Assembly: GCA_045588485.1 (NCBI GenBank)
Contig: JAZNEI010000065.1
Location: 1-64,000, forward strand
Direction: 5' to 3'
DNA from: HGM04593 sp045588485
GTDB lineage: Bacteria; Bacteroidota; Bacteroidia; Bacteroidales; Bacteroidaceae
DNA: 64,000 nucleotides
Part shown: positions 1 to 9,698 of the stretch, one piece after another
Numbering within the stretch: the first letter of the stretch is position 1
Layout of the letters: the number at the start of each line of letters is the position of its first letter
Program-made: the position numbers and the translations under genes
The notes under the pieces: generated by a model
Told to the model about the DNA's origin: nothing
Database searches by the model: none
What the model saw: only the letters and a program-made list of their open reading frames with translations

Positions 1-30
1 GTAATGAATATCAATGATTTACCGCGGACT

Positions 31-53
31 GTAGGGGCGATTTTTAATCGCCC
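31..53. repeat. GGGCGATT hairpin repeat, copy 1
   Basis: The sequence GTAGGGGCGATTTTTAATCG plus CCC forms an 8-bp stem (GGGCGATT, 35-42, with AATCGCCC, 46-53) and a 3-base loop. A near-identical element lies in the opposite orientation at 54789-54810. The rest of 1-213 holds no gene that can be supported. An open frame running from the window edge to a stop at 67-69 simply reads through the repeat. Confidence 0.6.
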
Positions 54-213
54 GCAACCGAGGCAATGAGAAAAGGCTGAACTTAGCAAACAAGCCTAAA
101 TGAGAGACTGAAAAAGTTTTACCGGACACCAATAATAAAAATTATTCTTCAGTTCGTCTGACAAGGTTCGGGACGACAAATAGCGTAGCGAGTAAACTTC
201 TATATTATTCTTA

Positions 214-2694
214 TTAATCGCTGTAATAAACCCTTTTTATTCTTGTAGAAATAGAAGTGAGTATTTCGTATGGAATTGTATCTATCCACTCGGCAAGGCG
301 CTGCACTGGCAGATTTTTTCCGAAAATCTCAACCTCGTCACCCTCTTTGCAATCAATATCGGTTACATCTACCATACAGACATCCATACAGATATTTCCC
401 ACATAAGGAGCAGGTTTTCCGCCAATGATACAATAACCTTTACCATTGCCGAAACGACGGTTCAAGCCATCGGCATATCCTATTGGAAGCGCTGCGATAC
501 GTGACGGACGCTTCAATTTTCCACGACGGCTGTATCCCACTGTCTCATCGGCAGGAATATCGTGTATCTGCAGTATAATTGTCTTTAAAGTAGATATAGG
601 GTGCAATGTAGCATCATCACCCATCGGCGAGACTCCGTACAGGCCAATTCCCAAACGCACCATATCGTACTGTACATCAAGAAATCTCTCGGCAGCGGCA
701 CTGTTGCATATATGGCACAATATACGATGGGGGAATGCCGTCTGAAGCATCTGAGATGCTTTTTCGAAACGTGCTACCTGCAGATGTGTAAAATCGTCAA
801 ATTCAGCACTATCGCTACCAACAAAATGAGAGAACACCGAACGGGGTGTCAAGGCATCCTGATGTTTAAGTTCCTCGATGAGTTGCGGTATCTCATCGGG
901 CAGAAAGCCCAAACGATGCATTCCCGTATCTATCTTTATGTGCACCGGATAGTCGGTTATACCCTCGCGCCCGGCCGCCTGAACAAGCATACGTAACATT
1001 CCGAAGCTATACACCTCGGGTTCAAGTTTATTTGCAAAGAGTGTACGGAAAGAGCTTGGCTCGGGATTCATAACGATGATACCGGTTGTTATTCCCTCGT
1101 TACGCAGTTGTGCCCCCTCGTCGGCAACAGCAACAGCAAGATAGTCGACTTTGCACTCTTGCAAAGTGCGTCCCACCTCAAGAGCACCTGCACCGTATGC
1201 CGATGCCTTTACCATACACACAGTCTTTGTACCGGGAGAAAGCCTGTTACGGTATCTATTAAGATTATCGCGCAAAGAGCTTAGATTAACCTCGAGTATA
1301 GTCTGGTGTACTTTCTCTTCGAGTGCCTCGGCAATCTGCTCAAAATGCAGCGACCGGGAACCTTTCACCAATATCGCCTCATTACTGAACGATGTAAGTA
1401 GCGGCGAGCGCATAAAGGAGTCGGTATCGGGGAAGAAATGACACTCGATACCTAATCCATCGAAACGTGCATGTTCGGAGCTTATATCCTTACCTATGCC
1501 CACGATACGGTTAACACCTCTCTTAGCTACATATTGCGCCACTGTGCGATAGAGTGAGCGTATTGTGAGCCCGGTCTGCTTAATGTCACCCAAGATAAGC
1601 GTACGCCCCAACTGCGGAAGAGTACTGCAGCGGCGCTCCATGAAGTCGAGCGCAATATCCAACGATGCAATATCCGAATTATAGCTATCGTTGATGAGCA
1701 TACAGCCGCCACGTCCCTCCTTAACCTCAAGGCGCATTGCCACCGGTTCGAGTTGTGCCATTCGTTCGGCTATTACGTCGGGGGATATCATCAAATAGAG
1801 TGCCGCAGCAAGGCAATTTATAGAGTCCTCTATTGATGCATCATCAAGGAAAGGTATACGATAGCTGTTGTCGAACGAGAGATAACGGTAATATATGGTA
1901 GTACCATCGGGGTCCTTCTCTATCGAGCGTATATATAGTGGACGTTCGGGGTCTTTTTGCGACCAAGCAATATCACGTGTTCCGAACATCGAACGGGCAA
2001 CGCAACCTACCAGCATCGGGTTATCGCCGTTATATATGAGCACATCGCAATCTTTGAAGAGCGACAGTTTGTCGGAGCATTTCTCTTGCATCGTTGTAAA
2101 ATTCTCTTGATGCGCTCCGCTGATGTTGGTGAGTATTCCTATCGTGGGGCGGATAATTTTCTGCAACCTCTCCATTTCGTGCGGCAAAGAGATTCCGGCC
2201 TCGAAGATTCCCAATGTACTATCCTCACCAAGCATCCACACCGATAGTGGAACACCTATTTGCGAATTATAGCTGCGTGGCGAACGTGTAACGATATATT
2301 TTCCCGCAGTAAGATGATACAACCACTCCTTTACGATAGTCTTGCCATCGCTGCCGGTAATACCCACCACCGGAATATCAAACAAAGAACGATGACGTGC
2401 TGCAAGCCTCTGCAATGCAAAAACAGTATCCTTTACTATAATAAAATTGGCATCGGGACACTCCCCTACCACCTCATCAGAACTGACGACGAAGCAACGT
2501 ACACCACGCGAATAAAGCTCGGGTATATAATAATGTCCATTGCCATGCAGCGTTACTATTGCAAAAAAAAGTGTCTCCTCGGGGAAACTGAGTGAACGGC
2601 TATCGGTAAGCAGTCGGGTTACTTTATTCTCGGGCGAAGGTCCTACAAAGGTCGCATTAAGTATCTGTGCTATCTCTCCAATTGTGTATTGCAT
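214..2694 (-). CDS. Bifunctional UDP-MurNAc-tripeptide:D-Ala-D-Ala ligase / alanine racemase (MurF-Alr fusion)
   Basis: This cytoplasmic fusion makes D-alanine and joins D-Ala-D-Ala to UDP-MurNAc-tripeptide in peptidoglycan precursor synthesis. Residues 1-460 are the Mur ligase: the ATP-binding loop GITGSDGKT is at 111-119 and INDSYNS at about 334-340. Residues 465-826 are a fold-III PLP alanine racemase with the PLP lysine K496 in MVKASAYGAG and the probable catalytic tyrosine Y721 in VGYSRRGK. The 826-residue length fits the Bacteroidetes fusion family. The P-loop has Asp where Asn is common in Mur ligases; E. coli MurF has Ser there, so this is probably tolerated. The start overlaps the end of the upstream GSCFA gene by 25 bases, which suggests translational coupling. 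Confidence 0.95.
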   Translation of the reverse strand: MQYTIGEIAQILNATFVGPSPENKVTRLLTDSRSLSFPEETLFFAIVTLHGNGHYYIPELYSRGVRCFVVSSDEVVGECPDANFIIVKDTVFALQRLAARHRSLFDIPVVGITGSDGKTIVKEWLYHLTAGKYIVTRSPRSYNSQIGVPLSVWMLGEDSTLGIFEAGISLPHEMERLQKIIRPTIGILTNISGAHQENFTTMQEKCSDKLSLFKDCDVLIYNGDNPMLVGCVARSMFGTRDIAWSQKDPERPLYIRSIEKDPDGTTIYYRYLSFDNSYRIPFLDDASIEDSINCLAAALYLMISPDVIAERMAQLEPVAMRLEVKEGRGGCMLINDSYNSDIASLDIALDFMERRCSTLPQLGRTLILGDIKQTGLTIRSLYRTVAQYVAKRGVNRIVGIGKDISSEHARFDGLGIECHFFPDTDSFMRSPLLTSFSNEAILVKGSRSLHFEQIAEALEEKVHQTILEVNLSSLRDNLNRYRNRLSPGTKTVCMVKASAYGAGALEVGRTLQECKVDYLAVAVADEGAQLRNEGITTGIIVMNPEPSSFRTLFANKLEPEVYSFGMLRMLVQAAGREGITDYPVHIKIDTGMHRLGFLPDEIPQLIEELKHQDALTPRSVFSHFVGSDSAEFDDFTHLQVARFEKASQMLQTAFPHRILCHICNSAAAERFLDVQYDMVRLGIGLYGVSPMGDDATLHPISTLKTIILQIHDIPADETVGYSRRGKLKRPSRIAALPIGYADGLNRRFGNGKGYCIIGGKPAPYVGNICMDVCMVDVTDIDCKEGDEVEIFGKNLPVQRLAEWIDTIPYEILTSISTRIKRVYYSD

Positions 2695-3665
2695 TGTGCT
2701 ATCTCTTTTCCGAAGTCAAAATAAGGATATTTTTTTCTAATATCTTCTATCTTTAACATTATTTTGTATAAAAAATCGCGATGCGCCTGCGACGAGGCAT
2801 CAAACGGCCTATGGGCAAGCGCCCGTGCAATATTTTTCAGTTCGGTATTCAGTTGCTGAGTTGCAGACGAAAAATAAGCCTCGGCAAAGCGTTCCCATAA
2901 ATACTCCACCGCCACCGAAGAGGGATGTACCATATCTTCGGCAAAGAAACGGTAATCGCGCAGTTCGTCGAGCATAATTTCATATGACGGAAAGTAGCAG
3001 GTAGCAACAGGATACCTTCGGCGCAACTCCTCGACTGCCAGCAGCAGAGTAGCCTTGCTTATCTGATTATCGTGCGCACCGTCGCGCAGATGCCTAATAG
3101 GACTTACGGTAAAGAGGAACTTCAGCGATGGCCGACGCTCTAACACTCTATCCATTACACGAGAGACCCTTTCGACAATCTCATCGACCGACAGCAACGA
3201 GCGTGTAAAGTTTCTTTGAGGCACCTTGTGGCAATTACCCACCACCCTGCCATCAGAAACATTGCGATAGACGTATGCCGTACCAAAGGTAAGCATAAGC
3301 ACGTCGAGCGAAGCAAAAGCATCTTTGGCGACCGAGAGCCTCCTATTTATTGCCTCGACAACCTCAGAACGTTCACGGCACGAAAAGTCGCTATGATGTA
3401 ACCAGCTGTGCCACATCTCATTATAGAAGAAAATCTCATCAGATTCCTCACAAAATAACTTATCCGAGCAAATATAATCCAATGCTTCACATATTGAAGA
3501 TGGGTTATAAAGTACACCAAACGGATTCATATCGACACGAAACTTACACTCGACCAACCTTTGTCCTATATTCTGAGCAAAACAGGAGCCGAGCATCATT
3601 ATACCAGTCTCGTGAGAGAGTTCAAGGTCATTTTCAGGTATTTCAACGTATGTAGAGAAACGCAT
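2670..3665 (-). CDS. GSCFA-domain protein
   Basis: The protein carries the family-naming motif GSCFA at residues 26-30 near the N-terminus. The fold resembles SGNH/GDSL esterases, with the motif serine or cysteine as a plausible nucleophile, but no substrate is established and none is assigned here. No signal peptide is visible, so it is probably cytoplasmic. Its 331 residues are typical of the family. It is the first gene of a two-gene unit with murF-alr, whose start lies inside its last 25 bases, so a link to the cell envelope is an inference from context. A TATCTTTG promoter element lies just upstream. Confidence 0.85.
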   Translation of the reverse strand: MRFSTYVEIPENDLELSHETGIMMLGSCFAQNIGQRLVECKFRVDMNPFGVLYNPSSICEALDYICSDKLFCEESDEIFFYNEMWHSWLHHSDFSCRERSEVVEAINRRLSVAKDAFASLDVLMLTFGTAYVYRNVSDGRVVGNCHKVPQRNFTRSLLSVDEIVERVSRVMDRVLERRPSLKFLFTVSPIRHLRDGAHDNQISKATLLLAVEELRRRYPVATCYFPSYEIMLDELRDYRFFAEDMVHPSSVAVEYLWERFAEAYFSSATQQLNTELKNIARALAHRPFDASSQAHRDFLYKIMLKIEDIRKKYPYFDFGKEIAQCNTQLER

Positions 3666-3692
3666 CTGTCAAGGAATTTATCGGTTAATGAG

Positions 3693-3700
3693 CAAAGATA
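3693..3700 (-). promoter_or_regulatory. -7 element ahead of the GSCFA/murF-alr unit
   Basis: On the minus strand this reads TATCTTTG, a match to the Bacteroidetes -7 consensus TANNTTTG, 28 bases from the GSCFA start codon. No clear TTTG at -33 was found, so support is partial. Confidence 0.45.
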
Positions 3701-3791
3701 CAATTTTTATTCGAGTAGTACGCTATCTCGAACTATAAGAGCAATCTTTGATGCCATCCGGCGGGTATAAACAGAAAGTCGCTCGTTTTTT

Positions 3792-3823
3792 CTTGATTAT
3801 TCTTTAGGTTTGTATTATCTTCG
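3792..3823 (+). promoter_or_regulatory. Promoter of dxs-trkA-trkH
   Basis: CTTG (3792-3795), a 20-base spacer and TATCTTCG (3816-3823) fit the Bacteroidetes TTTG-N18-21-TANNTTTG promoter with one change in each box. It would leave a 5' leader of roughly 90 bases that contains the inverted repeat at 3847-3896. Confidence 0.55.
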
Positions 3824-3846
3824 CATTGTAAAATAGATATACTCTG

Positions 3847-3896
3847 TTTTAGAAGTTGTTTAAATTTCAAGTAGATAAATTCAAACAGTTTCTTAA
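3847..3896. repeat. Imperfect inverted repeat in the dxs leader (dispersed TTTAGAAGCTGTTTAAATTT family)
   Basis: The left arm is at 3847-3867 and includes AGAAGTTGTTTAAATTT. The right arm is at 3877-3896 and its reverse complement reads TTAAGAAACTGTTTGAATTT. The arms pair with a few mismatches around a 9-base loop. Relatives of the same motif occur at 10609, 22152, 37486, 37619/37679 and 57688/57762. Confidence 0.55.
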
Positions 3897-3922
3897 TGGC
3901 AGGTTCTATAAATTAGGACAAT

Positions 3923-5815
3923 ATGGCTACAGATAACAAGTTACCACTTTTAAACAGCATAAACACACCATCCGACCTCAGGGCGCTTAGCGAGGAGCAA
4001 CTGCCACAGTTGTGCGGAGAACTCAGGGACTTCATTATCGAGTCACTGTCGCACAACCCCGGACATTTCGCGTCGAGTCTCGGAACAATTGAACTCACCG
4101 TTGCACTACATTACGTATTCGATACACCAAACGACAAACTCGTATGGGACGTAGGACATCAGGCATACGCACATAAGATTATTACAGGCCGCCGCGACCG
4201 TTTCTACACAAACCGCAAACTGGGCGGTATAAAACCTTTCCCCTCGCCACAGGAGAGCGAATATGACTCTTTTGCCGCAGGACATGCCTCGAACTCAATT
4301 TCGGCAGCATTAGGACTGTCGGTAGCAGCATCGATGCAAAATAGAAAAGAGCATGTTGTTGCCATTATCGGCGACGGCTCGATGAGCGGAGGCCTCGCAT
4401 TTGAAGGACTGAATAATGTCTCATCTACTCCTAACAATGTACTTATTATACTGAACGACAATAATATGTCAATAGACAAGAGCGTTGGAGGTATGAGCCA
4501 GTTGCTTATCTCTATGCACTCGTCCCAATTGTATAACAAGATAAGATACGCCATCGCGCGAGGACTCACACGCATAGGTCTTTTGAACCGTGAGAGAGCA
4601 AAAAGCCTTACCCGTTTCAACAACGGGCTGAAAGCAATGCTTTTCAAACAGAATAACATATTCGAGGGAATGTGTACACGCTATTTTGGCCCTATCGACG
4701 GTCATGATGTCCGCGAGCTTGTGAGAATGCTACGTCTTATAAAGGATATGCAAGGACCCAAGATGCTGCACATACACACAATAAAAGGTAAGGGATACAA
4801 ACCAGCCGAGCAGAATGCCACCGTATGGCACCAACCCGGAATATTCGATGCCGAGACCGGTGAAAGAATAGTAAGCGCCGGCGGTTCACCACGTTTTCAG
4901 GATGTTTTTGGCGAGACTCTGCTCGAGCTTGCCAAACAGAATCCCAAGATTGTGGGTATTACTCCTGCAATGCCATCGGGCTGTTCGATGAATATTCTGG
5001 GTCGCGAAATGCCCGACCGATTCTTTGACGTAGGTATTGCCGAGGGACACGCCGTAACATTCTCGGCCGGTCTTGCGCGAGGCGGAGCAATGCCCTTTTG
5101 CAACATTTATTCGTCGTTCATGCAACGCGGATACGACAACCTTATCCACGATGCTGCACTTCTGCGCGAGAATATGGTACTATGCCTCGACCGCGCAGGC
5201 ATTGTCGGCGAAGATGGTCCCACACACCACGGTGCATTCGACATTGCCTACTTGCGACCTATTCCCAATCTCACGATAGCATCGCCCTATGACGAGTGCG
5301 AGCTTCGTCGTATGATGTACACCGCGCAGCTACCCGACAAGGGCACCTTTGTGATACGCTATCCTCGCGGCAAAGGAAGCCTCACCGACTGGCGCTGCCC
5401 TCTTGAAGAGATTCAGGTGGGTAAAGGACGCTGCCTAACCGAAGGCAACGATGTTGCCCTGTTGACACTCGGTCCCATAGGAAAACTCATGGAGAGAGTC
5501 GTTGCGAAAGCAGCTGAAGAGTGTATCAGTGTTGCACATTACGATATGCGATTCGTAAAGCCTCTGGACGAGGAACTGCTTCACTCTGTTGGAAAAAAGT
5601 TCAAGAGTATTGTTACAGTTGAAGATGGTGTAGTAACGGGAGGTATCGGCTCGGCAATAACCGAATTTATGGTTGCAAACGGATACAACCACACGATACG
5701 CTGCATAGGCATACCGGACAATTTTGTAGAGCACGGAACAACCGAACAGCTTTATAAGTTGTGTGGCATGGACGAAGAGACCGTTCTTGCCACTATCTTG
5801 AAAATGAAAAAATAG
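3923..5815 (+). CDS. dxs: 1-deoxy-D-xylulose-5-phosphate synthase
   Basis: Condenses pyruvate and glyceraldehyde-3-phosphate into DXP, the first step of the MEP isoprenoid pathway; cytoplasmic and thiamine diphosphate dependent. Visible features are a TPP/Mg motif starting GDGSM at residues 150-154 and continuing to ILNDNNMS near 177-184, HTIKGKGY, the transketolase pyrimidine-domain motif DVGIAEGHAVTF, and EDGPTHHG. Length (630) is usual. AEGHAV replaces the AEQHAV of many Dxs proteins; the catalytic Glu is kept. It leads an operon with trkA (6-base gap) and trkH. ispG, from the same pathway, lies further along at 17391. Confidence 0.96.
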   Translation: MATDNKLPLLNSINTPSDLRALSEEQLPQLCGELRDFIIESLSHNPGHFASSLGTIELTVALHYVFDTPNDKLVWDVGHQAYAHKIITGRRDRFYTNRKLGGIKPFPSPQESEYDSFAAGHASNSISAALGLSVAASMQNRKEHVVAIIGDGSMSGGLAFEGLNNVSSTPNNVLIILNDNNMSIDKSVGGMSQLLISMHSSQLYNKIRYAIARGLTRIGLLNRERAKSLTRFNNGLKAMLFKQNNIFEGMCTRYFGPIDGHDVRELVRMLRLIKDMQGPKMLHIHTIKGKGYKPAEQNATVWHQPGIFDAETGERIVSAGGSPRFQDVFGETLLELAKQNPKIVGITPAMPSGCSMNILGREMPDRFFDVGIAEGHAVTFSAGLARGGAMPFCNIYSSFMQRGYDNLIHDAALLRENMVLCLDRAGIVGEDGPTHHGAFDIAYLRPIPNLTIASPYDECELRRMMYTAQLPDKGTFVIRYPRGKGSLTDWRCPLEEIQVGKGRCLTEGNDVALLTLGPIGKLMERVVAKAAEECISVAHYDMRFVKPLDEELLHSVGKKFKSIVTVEDGVVTGGIGSAITEFMVANGYNHTIRCIGIPDNFVEHGTTEQLYKLCGMDEETVLATILKMKK

Positions 5816-5821
5816 TGGACG

Positions 5822-7159
5822 ATGAAAATAGTTATAGCAGGTGCCGGCGCTGTTGGCACACACCTTGCAAAATTGCTGTCCGAAGAGAATGAGAATGTCG
5901 TTCTTATGGACGAGCAAGAGGAGAGACTGGGAAAGATGGAGTCACTATTCGACCTTAAAGCAATGGTAGGCTCTCCTGTCCGCATTGGCGACCTTACGGC
6001 TGCCGGTGTAAACAACACCGACCTTTTTGTGGCGGTAACACCCAATGAGAGCGACAACATTACAGCCTGCATACTTGCCCACTATCTTGGAGCAAAAAAG
6101 ACCATAGCTCGAATAGACAACTACGAGTATCTGCAACCCAAGCATCGCGAATATTTCCAGTCATTAGGCGTAAACTCACTCATCTACCCCGAGCAGCTTG
6201 CTGCCGAAGAGATTACTACAGGTATAAAATACAGCTGGATGCGTCAGATGCTGGAGTTTGGCAACGGAGCACTTGTGATGATTGGCGTAAAGATAAGAGC
6301 CAACTCTCAACTCTTAGGAATACCGTTCCGCGACCTTGCACGTGATATTCCCTATCATATAGTTGCTATACAACGTGGCGATTTCACCATAATACCACGT
6401 GGAGGCGACATTCTTGAGGCCGACGACCTTGTCTGCTTTATGACAACCAAAGACCAGATTCCACACGTAAGAGATATTTGCGGAAAAGAGAAATTTGCCG
6501 AAGTGCGCAGCATTATCATAATGGGTGGCGGACGAATAGCCGTGCGTACGGCAAACCTTATCCCCGACAACATAAATGTAAAGATAATCGAGAGCGACCT
6601 TAACCGTTGCCGCCGACTCATTGAACTTGTCGACGACCGTGTAATGATAATAAATGGTGACGGACGCGACCCCGACCTGCTTACAAGCGAAGGGATACAT
6701 CACACCGACGCATTTATTGCCCTTGGCGACAACTCAGAAACAAATATTCTTGCCTGCCTGACAGCCAAGAAAGCTGGTGTCTATCGCACAGTAGCCGAAA
6801 TAGAGAATATAGATTATATATCTATGGCCGAAAGCATGGACATTGGTTCTGTAATAAACAAAAAGAAGCTTGCAGCAAGCACCATTTTCCAGATGATGCT
6901 AAAAACCGACGTTTCAAGCGTTAAATGCCTTACATTCATTCAGGCCGTCGTTGCAGAGTTCCCCGTACGCGAAGGAGCAGCAATAACACGCAAACCAGTG
7001 AAGGACCTAGGATTACCCTACGGTGCCAACATCGGAGGACTGATTCGCAACGGCGAAGGACTGCGAGTTAGCGGTAACACAATGATACAGGCCGAAGACC
7101 ACGTGATAATCTTCTGTCTGGAAAAAGTTCTTAAGAAACTCGAAAAATATTTCAACTGA
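5822..7159 (+). CDS. trkA: Trk potassium uptake regulatory subunit TrkA
   Basis: Cytoplasmic gating subunit of the Trk K+ transporter that binds NAD(H) or nucleotides. Two RCK repeats are visible. The first begins MKIVIAGAGAVGTHLA with the dinucleotide-binding GxGxxG at residues 7-12. The second begins near residue 230 with IIIMGGGRIAVRTA. Each is followed by a TrkA-C domain. The 445-residue length is that of a tandem TrkA. Its stop codon overlaps the trkH start by one base (TGATG at 7157), so the two are translationally coupled and probably form one transporter. Confidence 0.95.
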   Translation: MKIVIAGAGAVGTHLAKLLSEENENVVLMDEQEERLGKMESLFDLKAMVGSPVRIGDLTAAGVNNTDLFVAVTPNESDNITACILAHYLGAKKTIARIDNYEYLQPKHREYFQSLGVNSLIYPEQLAAEEITTGIKYSWMRQMLEFGNGALVMIGVKIRANSQLLGIPFRDLARDIPYHIVAIQRGDFTIIPRGGDILEADDLVCFMTTKDQIPHVRDICGKEKFAEVRSIIIMGGGRIAVRTANLIPDNINVKIIESDLNRCRRLIELVDDRVMIINGDGRDPDLLTSEGIHHTDAFIALGDNSETNILACLTAKKAGVYRTVAEIENIDYISMAESMDIGSVINKKKLAASTIFQMMLKTDVSSVKCLTFIQAVVAEFPVREGAAITRKPVKDLGLPYGANIGGLIRNGEGLRVSGNTMIQAEDHVIIFCLEKVLKKLEKYFN

Positions 7160-8616
7160 TGTTTCACCCTAAAGTAATTCTGCGCATCATCGGTCTGCTG
7201 CTTCAAATAGAGGCACTGTTCCTCAGTTGCAGCCTTGGTCTGTCGCTCTATCTGGGCGAACAGGGAATGTTACCCGCCTATCTGTATACATTAGCAGCAC
7301 TCGTCGGTTGCGGACTTCTGCTGACATATATCGGCTATAACAAAGAACGCAATATATCGCGTAAAGATGGATACATTGTGGTAACACTCTGTTGGATTGT
7401 ATTCTCCCTTTTTGGAGCAATGCCATATTACATAAGCGGCTACCTGCCAAACATAACCGATGCCTTCTTCGAGACTATGGCAGGATTCACCACCACAGGA
7501 GCCTCGGTAGTGAGCAACATTGATGATTTTCCACGCAGTCTGGTATTCTGGCGAATAATGACACAATGGATAGGCGGATTGGGAATTGTATTCTTTACAG
7601 TAGCAGTACTGCCTATCTTCGGCCTTGGCGACCTGCATCTGTTTGCTGCCGAGACTATAGGCGTGGCACGTGCCAAATTGCATCCAAGAATCTCGGTTAC
7701 AGCACGTTGGATTCTAACAATTTACGTCTGTCTGACTCTATTAGAGGCTATCTGTTTGAAAATTGCAGGAATGGGTTATTTCGATGCGATATGCCACGCT
7801 ATGTCCACAATGTCGACCGGTGGAATATCTACCAACAGTGGCGGTGTAGGAGCATTCAATTCTCCTGCCATCGAATATATAATAATCGTATTTATGCTGA
7901 TGGGAGGTACCAGCTTCTCGCTACTATATTTAGCAACTTTCAAATTACGGCCTAAAGAGCTTTTCCGAGACCCTGAGTTCAAATCATATATTACCTTCAC
8001 CGCCATCTTTACCTCGGTGATATGCATAGGACTTTTCATTACAGGGAACATGCCGGCCGAGGATACATTTCGCACTGCGCTGTTTCAAGTGACATCGGTA
8101 ATAACCACAACAGGCTTCTCTACTACCGACTACTCGGAGTGGGCACCTGTACTATGGCTCACATTAAGTTGCGCTATGTTTGTCGGCGGTTGTTCGGGTT
8201 CTACGACAGGAGCGATGAAGAGTATCCGTGTAGCGATTCTGGGGCGAGTAATGAACAACGAATTCAAACGTATCGTACACCCCAATGCTATTATACCGGT
8301 GAGAATGGGAGGCAAGATAATATCGGAGCAGGTGCAGTCGGCAATACTTGCATTCACAGTGCTATATGTGGGAATGGTAGTAGTGGGAATTTTCATCAAT
8401 ATGCTCTTCGGATTGGATTTTGTAGATGCTTACGGACTATCGCTGTCGAGTGTAAGTAATGTCGGTCCGGGACTCGGCAACTATGCATCGGCCAATGACA
8501 TGGCCACACTGCCTACTACACTAAAATGGTTCTACTGTTTCCAGATGCTTGTTGGCCGTTTAGAGTTTTTTGCTGTTCTTTTACTGTTCACCCCCATATT
8601 CTGGAAAAGACAGTAG
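7159..8616 (+). CDS. trkH: Trk potassium uptake channel subunit TrkH
   Basis: Integral membrane K+ translocating subunit. The protein is hydrophobic throughout, with four selectivity-filter-like loops ending in glycine: TTGASV, STMSTGGIST, TTGFSTTD and NVGPGLG. These mark the four M1-P-M2 repeats of the TrkH/KtrB family. Length 485 matches TrkH. It follows trkA with a one-base overlap. The 52 bases between its stop and the convergent DUF4435 gene contain no obvious terminator hairpin. Confidence 0.95.
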   Translation: MFHPKVILRIIGLLLQIEALFLSCSLGLSLYLGEQGMLPAYLYTLAALVGCGLLLTYIGYNKERNISRKDGYIVVTLCWIVFSLFGAMPYYISGYLPNITDAFFETMAGFTTTGASVVSNIDDFPRSLVFWRIMTQWIGGLGIVFFTVAVLPIFGLGDLHLFAAETIGVARAKLHPRISVTARWILTIYVCLTLLEAICLKIAGMGYFDAICHAMSTMSTGGISTNSGGVGAFNSPAIEYIIIVFMLMGGTSFSLLYLATFKLRPKELFRDPEFKSYITFTAIFTSVICIGLFITGNMPAEDTFRTALFQVTSVITTTGFSTTDYSEWAPVLWLTLSCAMFVGGCSGSTTGAMKSIRVAILGRVMNNEFKRIVHPNAIIPVRMGGKIISEQVQSAILAFTVLYVGMVVVGIFINMLFGLDFVDAYGLSLSSVSNVGPGLGNYASANDMATLPTTLKWFYCFQMLVGRLEFFAVLLLFTPIFWKRQ

Positions 8617-8668
8617 GAAACGTTCTGTTTTTTGGGAAATATCAATCACACTAAAAAAGAGATTACAG

Positions 8669-9694
8669 CTACTGTTTGAGAATATCGTACTGCTGCGGTT
8701 GTCCGATGGTCTCAAGCAGTTGCTCTATGTCTCGTTTAAGCCATTTATATGGAGTGGAATCCTTATAGTTGGTATTCTTGCTGAGCATAAGAGCAACATC
8801 GCATTGGCTGTGACGATAAGAGGATAATTCGTTGTTGTATTGCTGACGATGACAGGCAAGACGTTGAATCTCGACCTCGCGACGGTTACGCAGATGACGG
8901 CAAACAGGTCCGAGTATACGCATCACCACACTATCTTTAAGATGGTGTCCTTGTATATATAAATAGGTTTCTTCGTCTAATATCCCCAACGTAGCAAATT
9001 CCTCTTTAAGAGCCTCGTATTTGGGTAACAGATGAGATAAATTCTTCTCGAAAAGTTGCAGATGATGGTTCACACGTATTGCCAACTGCTTCAGCGAGTG
9101 CTGAGGATTTGCAATATTGAATGATGTAATGCGTACAATCTCACAGAAACGCTGCATACTCATTGTCTTAAGGTCGCGTTGCCTGTAAAGCAGGATATTC
9201 CAAAGGAACAGCGGATAGCATATACGAGAATAAAGCTTCATATAAGCGACAAAGTCTAATACATCGTCGTCGTTCAGTGTACTCTGAACACAGACGGCTT
9301 TAAGTCCATCGGCATAGCACTGCAGATTCTCTATCGCGTATGCATACGTATGTAATATATAACGATTCTCAATGAGCTGACGCGATGTCTCGGTAGCACC
9401 CTGCAGAAGATAGTCGTAATCGCTATCGACACAGGCAATCATATTCTTGCCTATCCCTTTACCCAACATATTCATCATTGCTCGTTTCTTACCCTTGGTA
9501 AGACTCTTGCGAGCAGGAAGCAACACCTCGAAGTGATACTTGTCGTTCTCGTAATCATCGAATACCAAGCGCCAAAAAGAGATATCATCGTAGCTCTCGA
9601 CGTATGCAACGATTCTAATCTTGGCTCGCTTGGGCTTCAGGGCATTTGCAGCCTCAATAAAGTCCGAGTTAAGATATTCGGTGAGTCTTTTCAT
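8669..9694 (-). CDS. DUF4435 (TOPRIM-like) protein, partner of the adjacent AAA ATPase
   Basis: I recognise the DUF4435 family from the N-terminal block IRIVAYVESYDDISFW and the following IACVDSDYDYLL. The pattern of a glutamate (E33) followed by DxD (D90, D92) is that of a TOPRIM metal site, as in OLD-type nucleases and the AriB subunit of PARIS. The C-terminal half is mostly helical with no motif I can name. It lies 4 bases after the ATPase stop, so the two are certainly co-transcribed. By family knowledge such pairs can be anti-phage effectors, but DUF4435/ATPase pairs are also common at stable chromosomal sites in Bacteroidetes, so function is open. Codon use does not look foreign. Confidence 0.8.
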   Translation of the reverse strand: MKRLTEYLNSDFIEAANALKPKRAKIRIVAYVESYDDISFWRLVFDDYENDKYHFEVLLPARKSLTKGKKRAMMNMLGKGIGKNMIACVDSDYDYLLQGATETSRQLIENRYILHTYAYAIENLQCYADGLKAVCVQSTLNDDDVLDFVAYMKLYSRICYPLFLWNILLYRQRDLKTMSMQRFCEIVRITSFNIANPQHSLKQLAIRVNHHLQLFEKNLSHLLPKYEALKEEFATLGILDEETYLYIQGHHLKDSVVMRILGPVCRHLRNRREVEIQRLACHRQQYNNELSSYRHSQCDVALMLSKNTNYKDSTPYKWLKRDIEQLLETIGQPQQYDILKQ

Positions 9695-9698
9695 ATAG

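Noticed and set aside
1..69. Short open frame entering from the window edge and ending at 67-69
   Set aside because: It has only 22 codons visible and most of them are the GGGCGATT repeat; no protein family is recognisable.
3923..5815. AEGHAV in Dxs as a damaged AEQHAV motif
   Set aside because: The catalytic Glu is intact, and I recall the Gly variant from other Bacteroidetes Dxs proteins, so it looks like a lineage trait.
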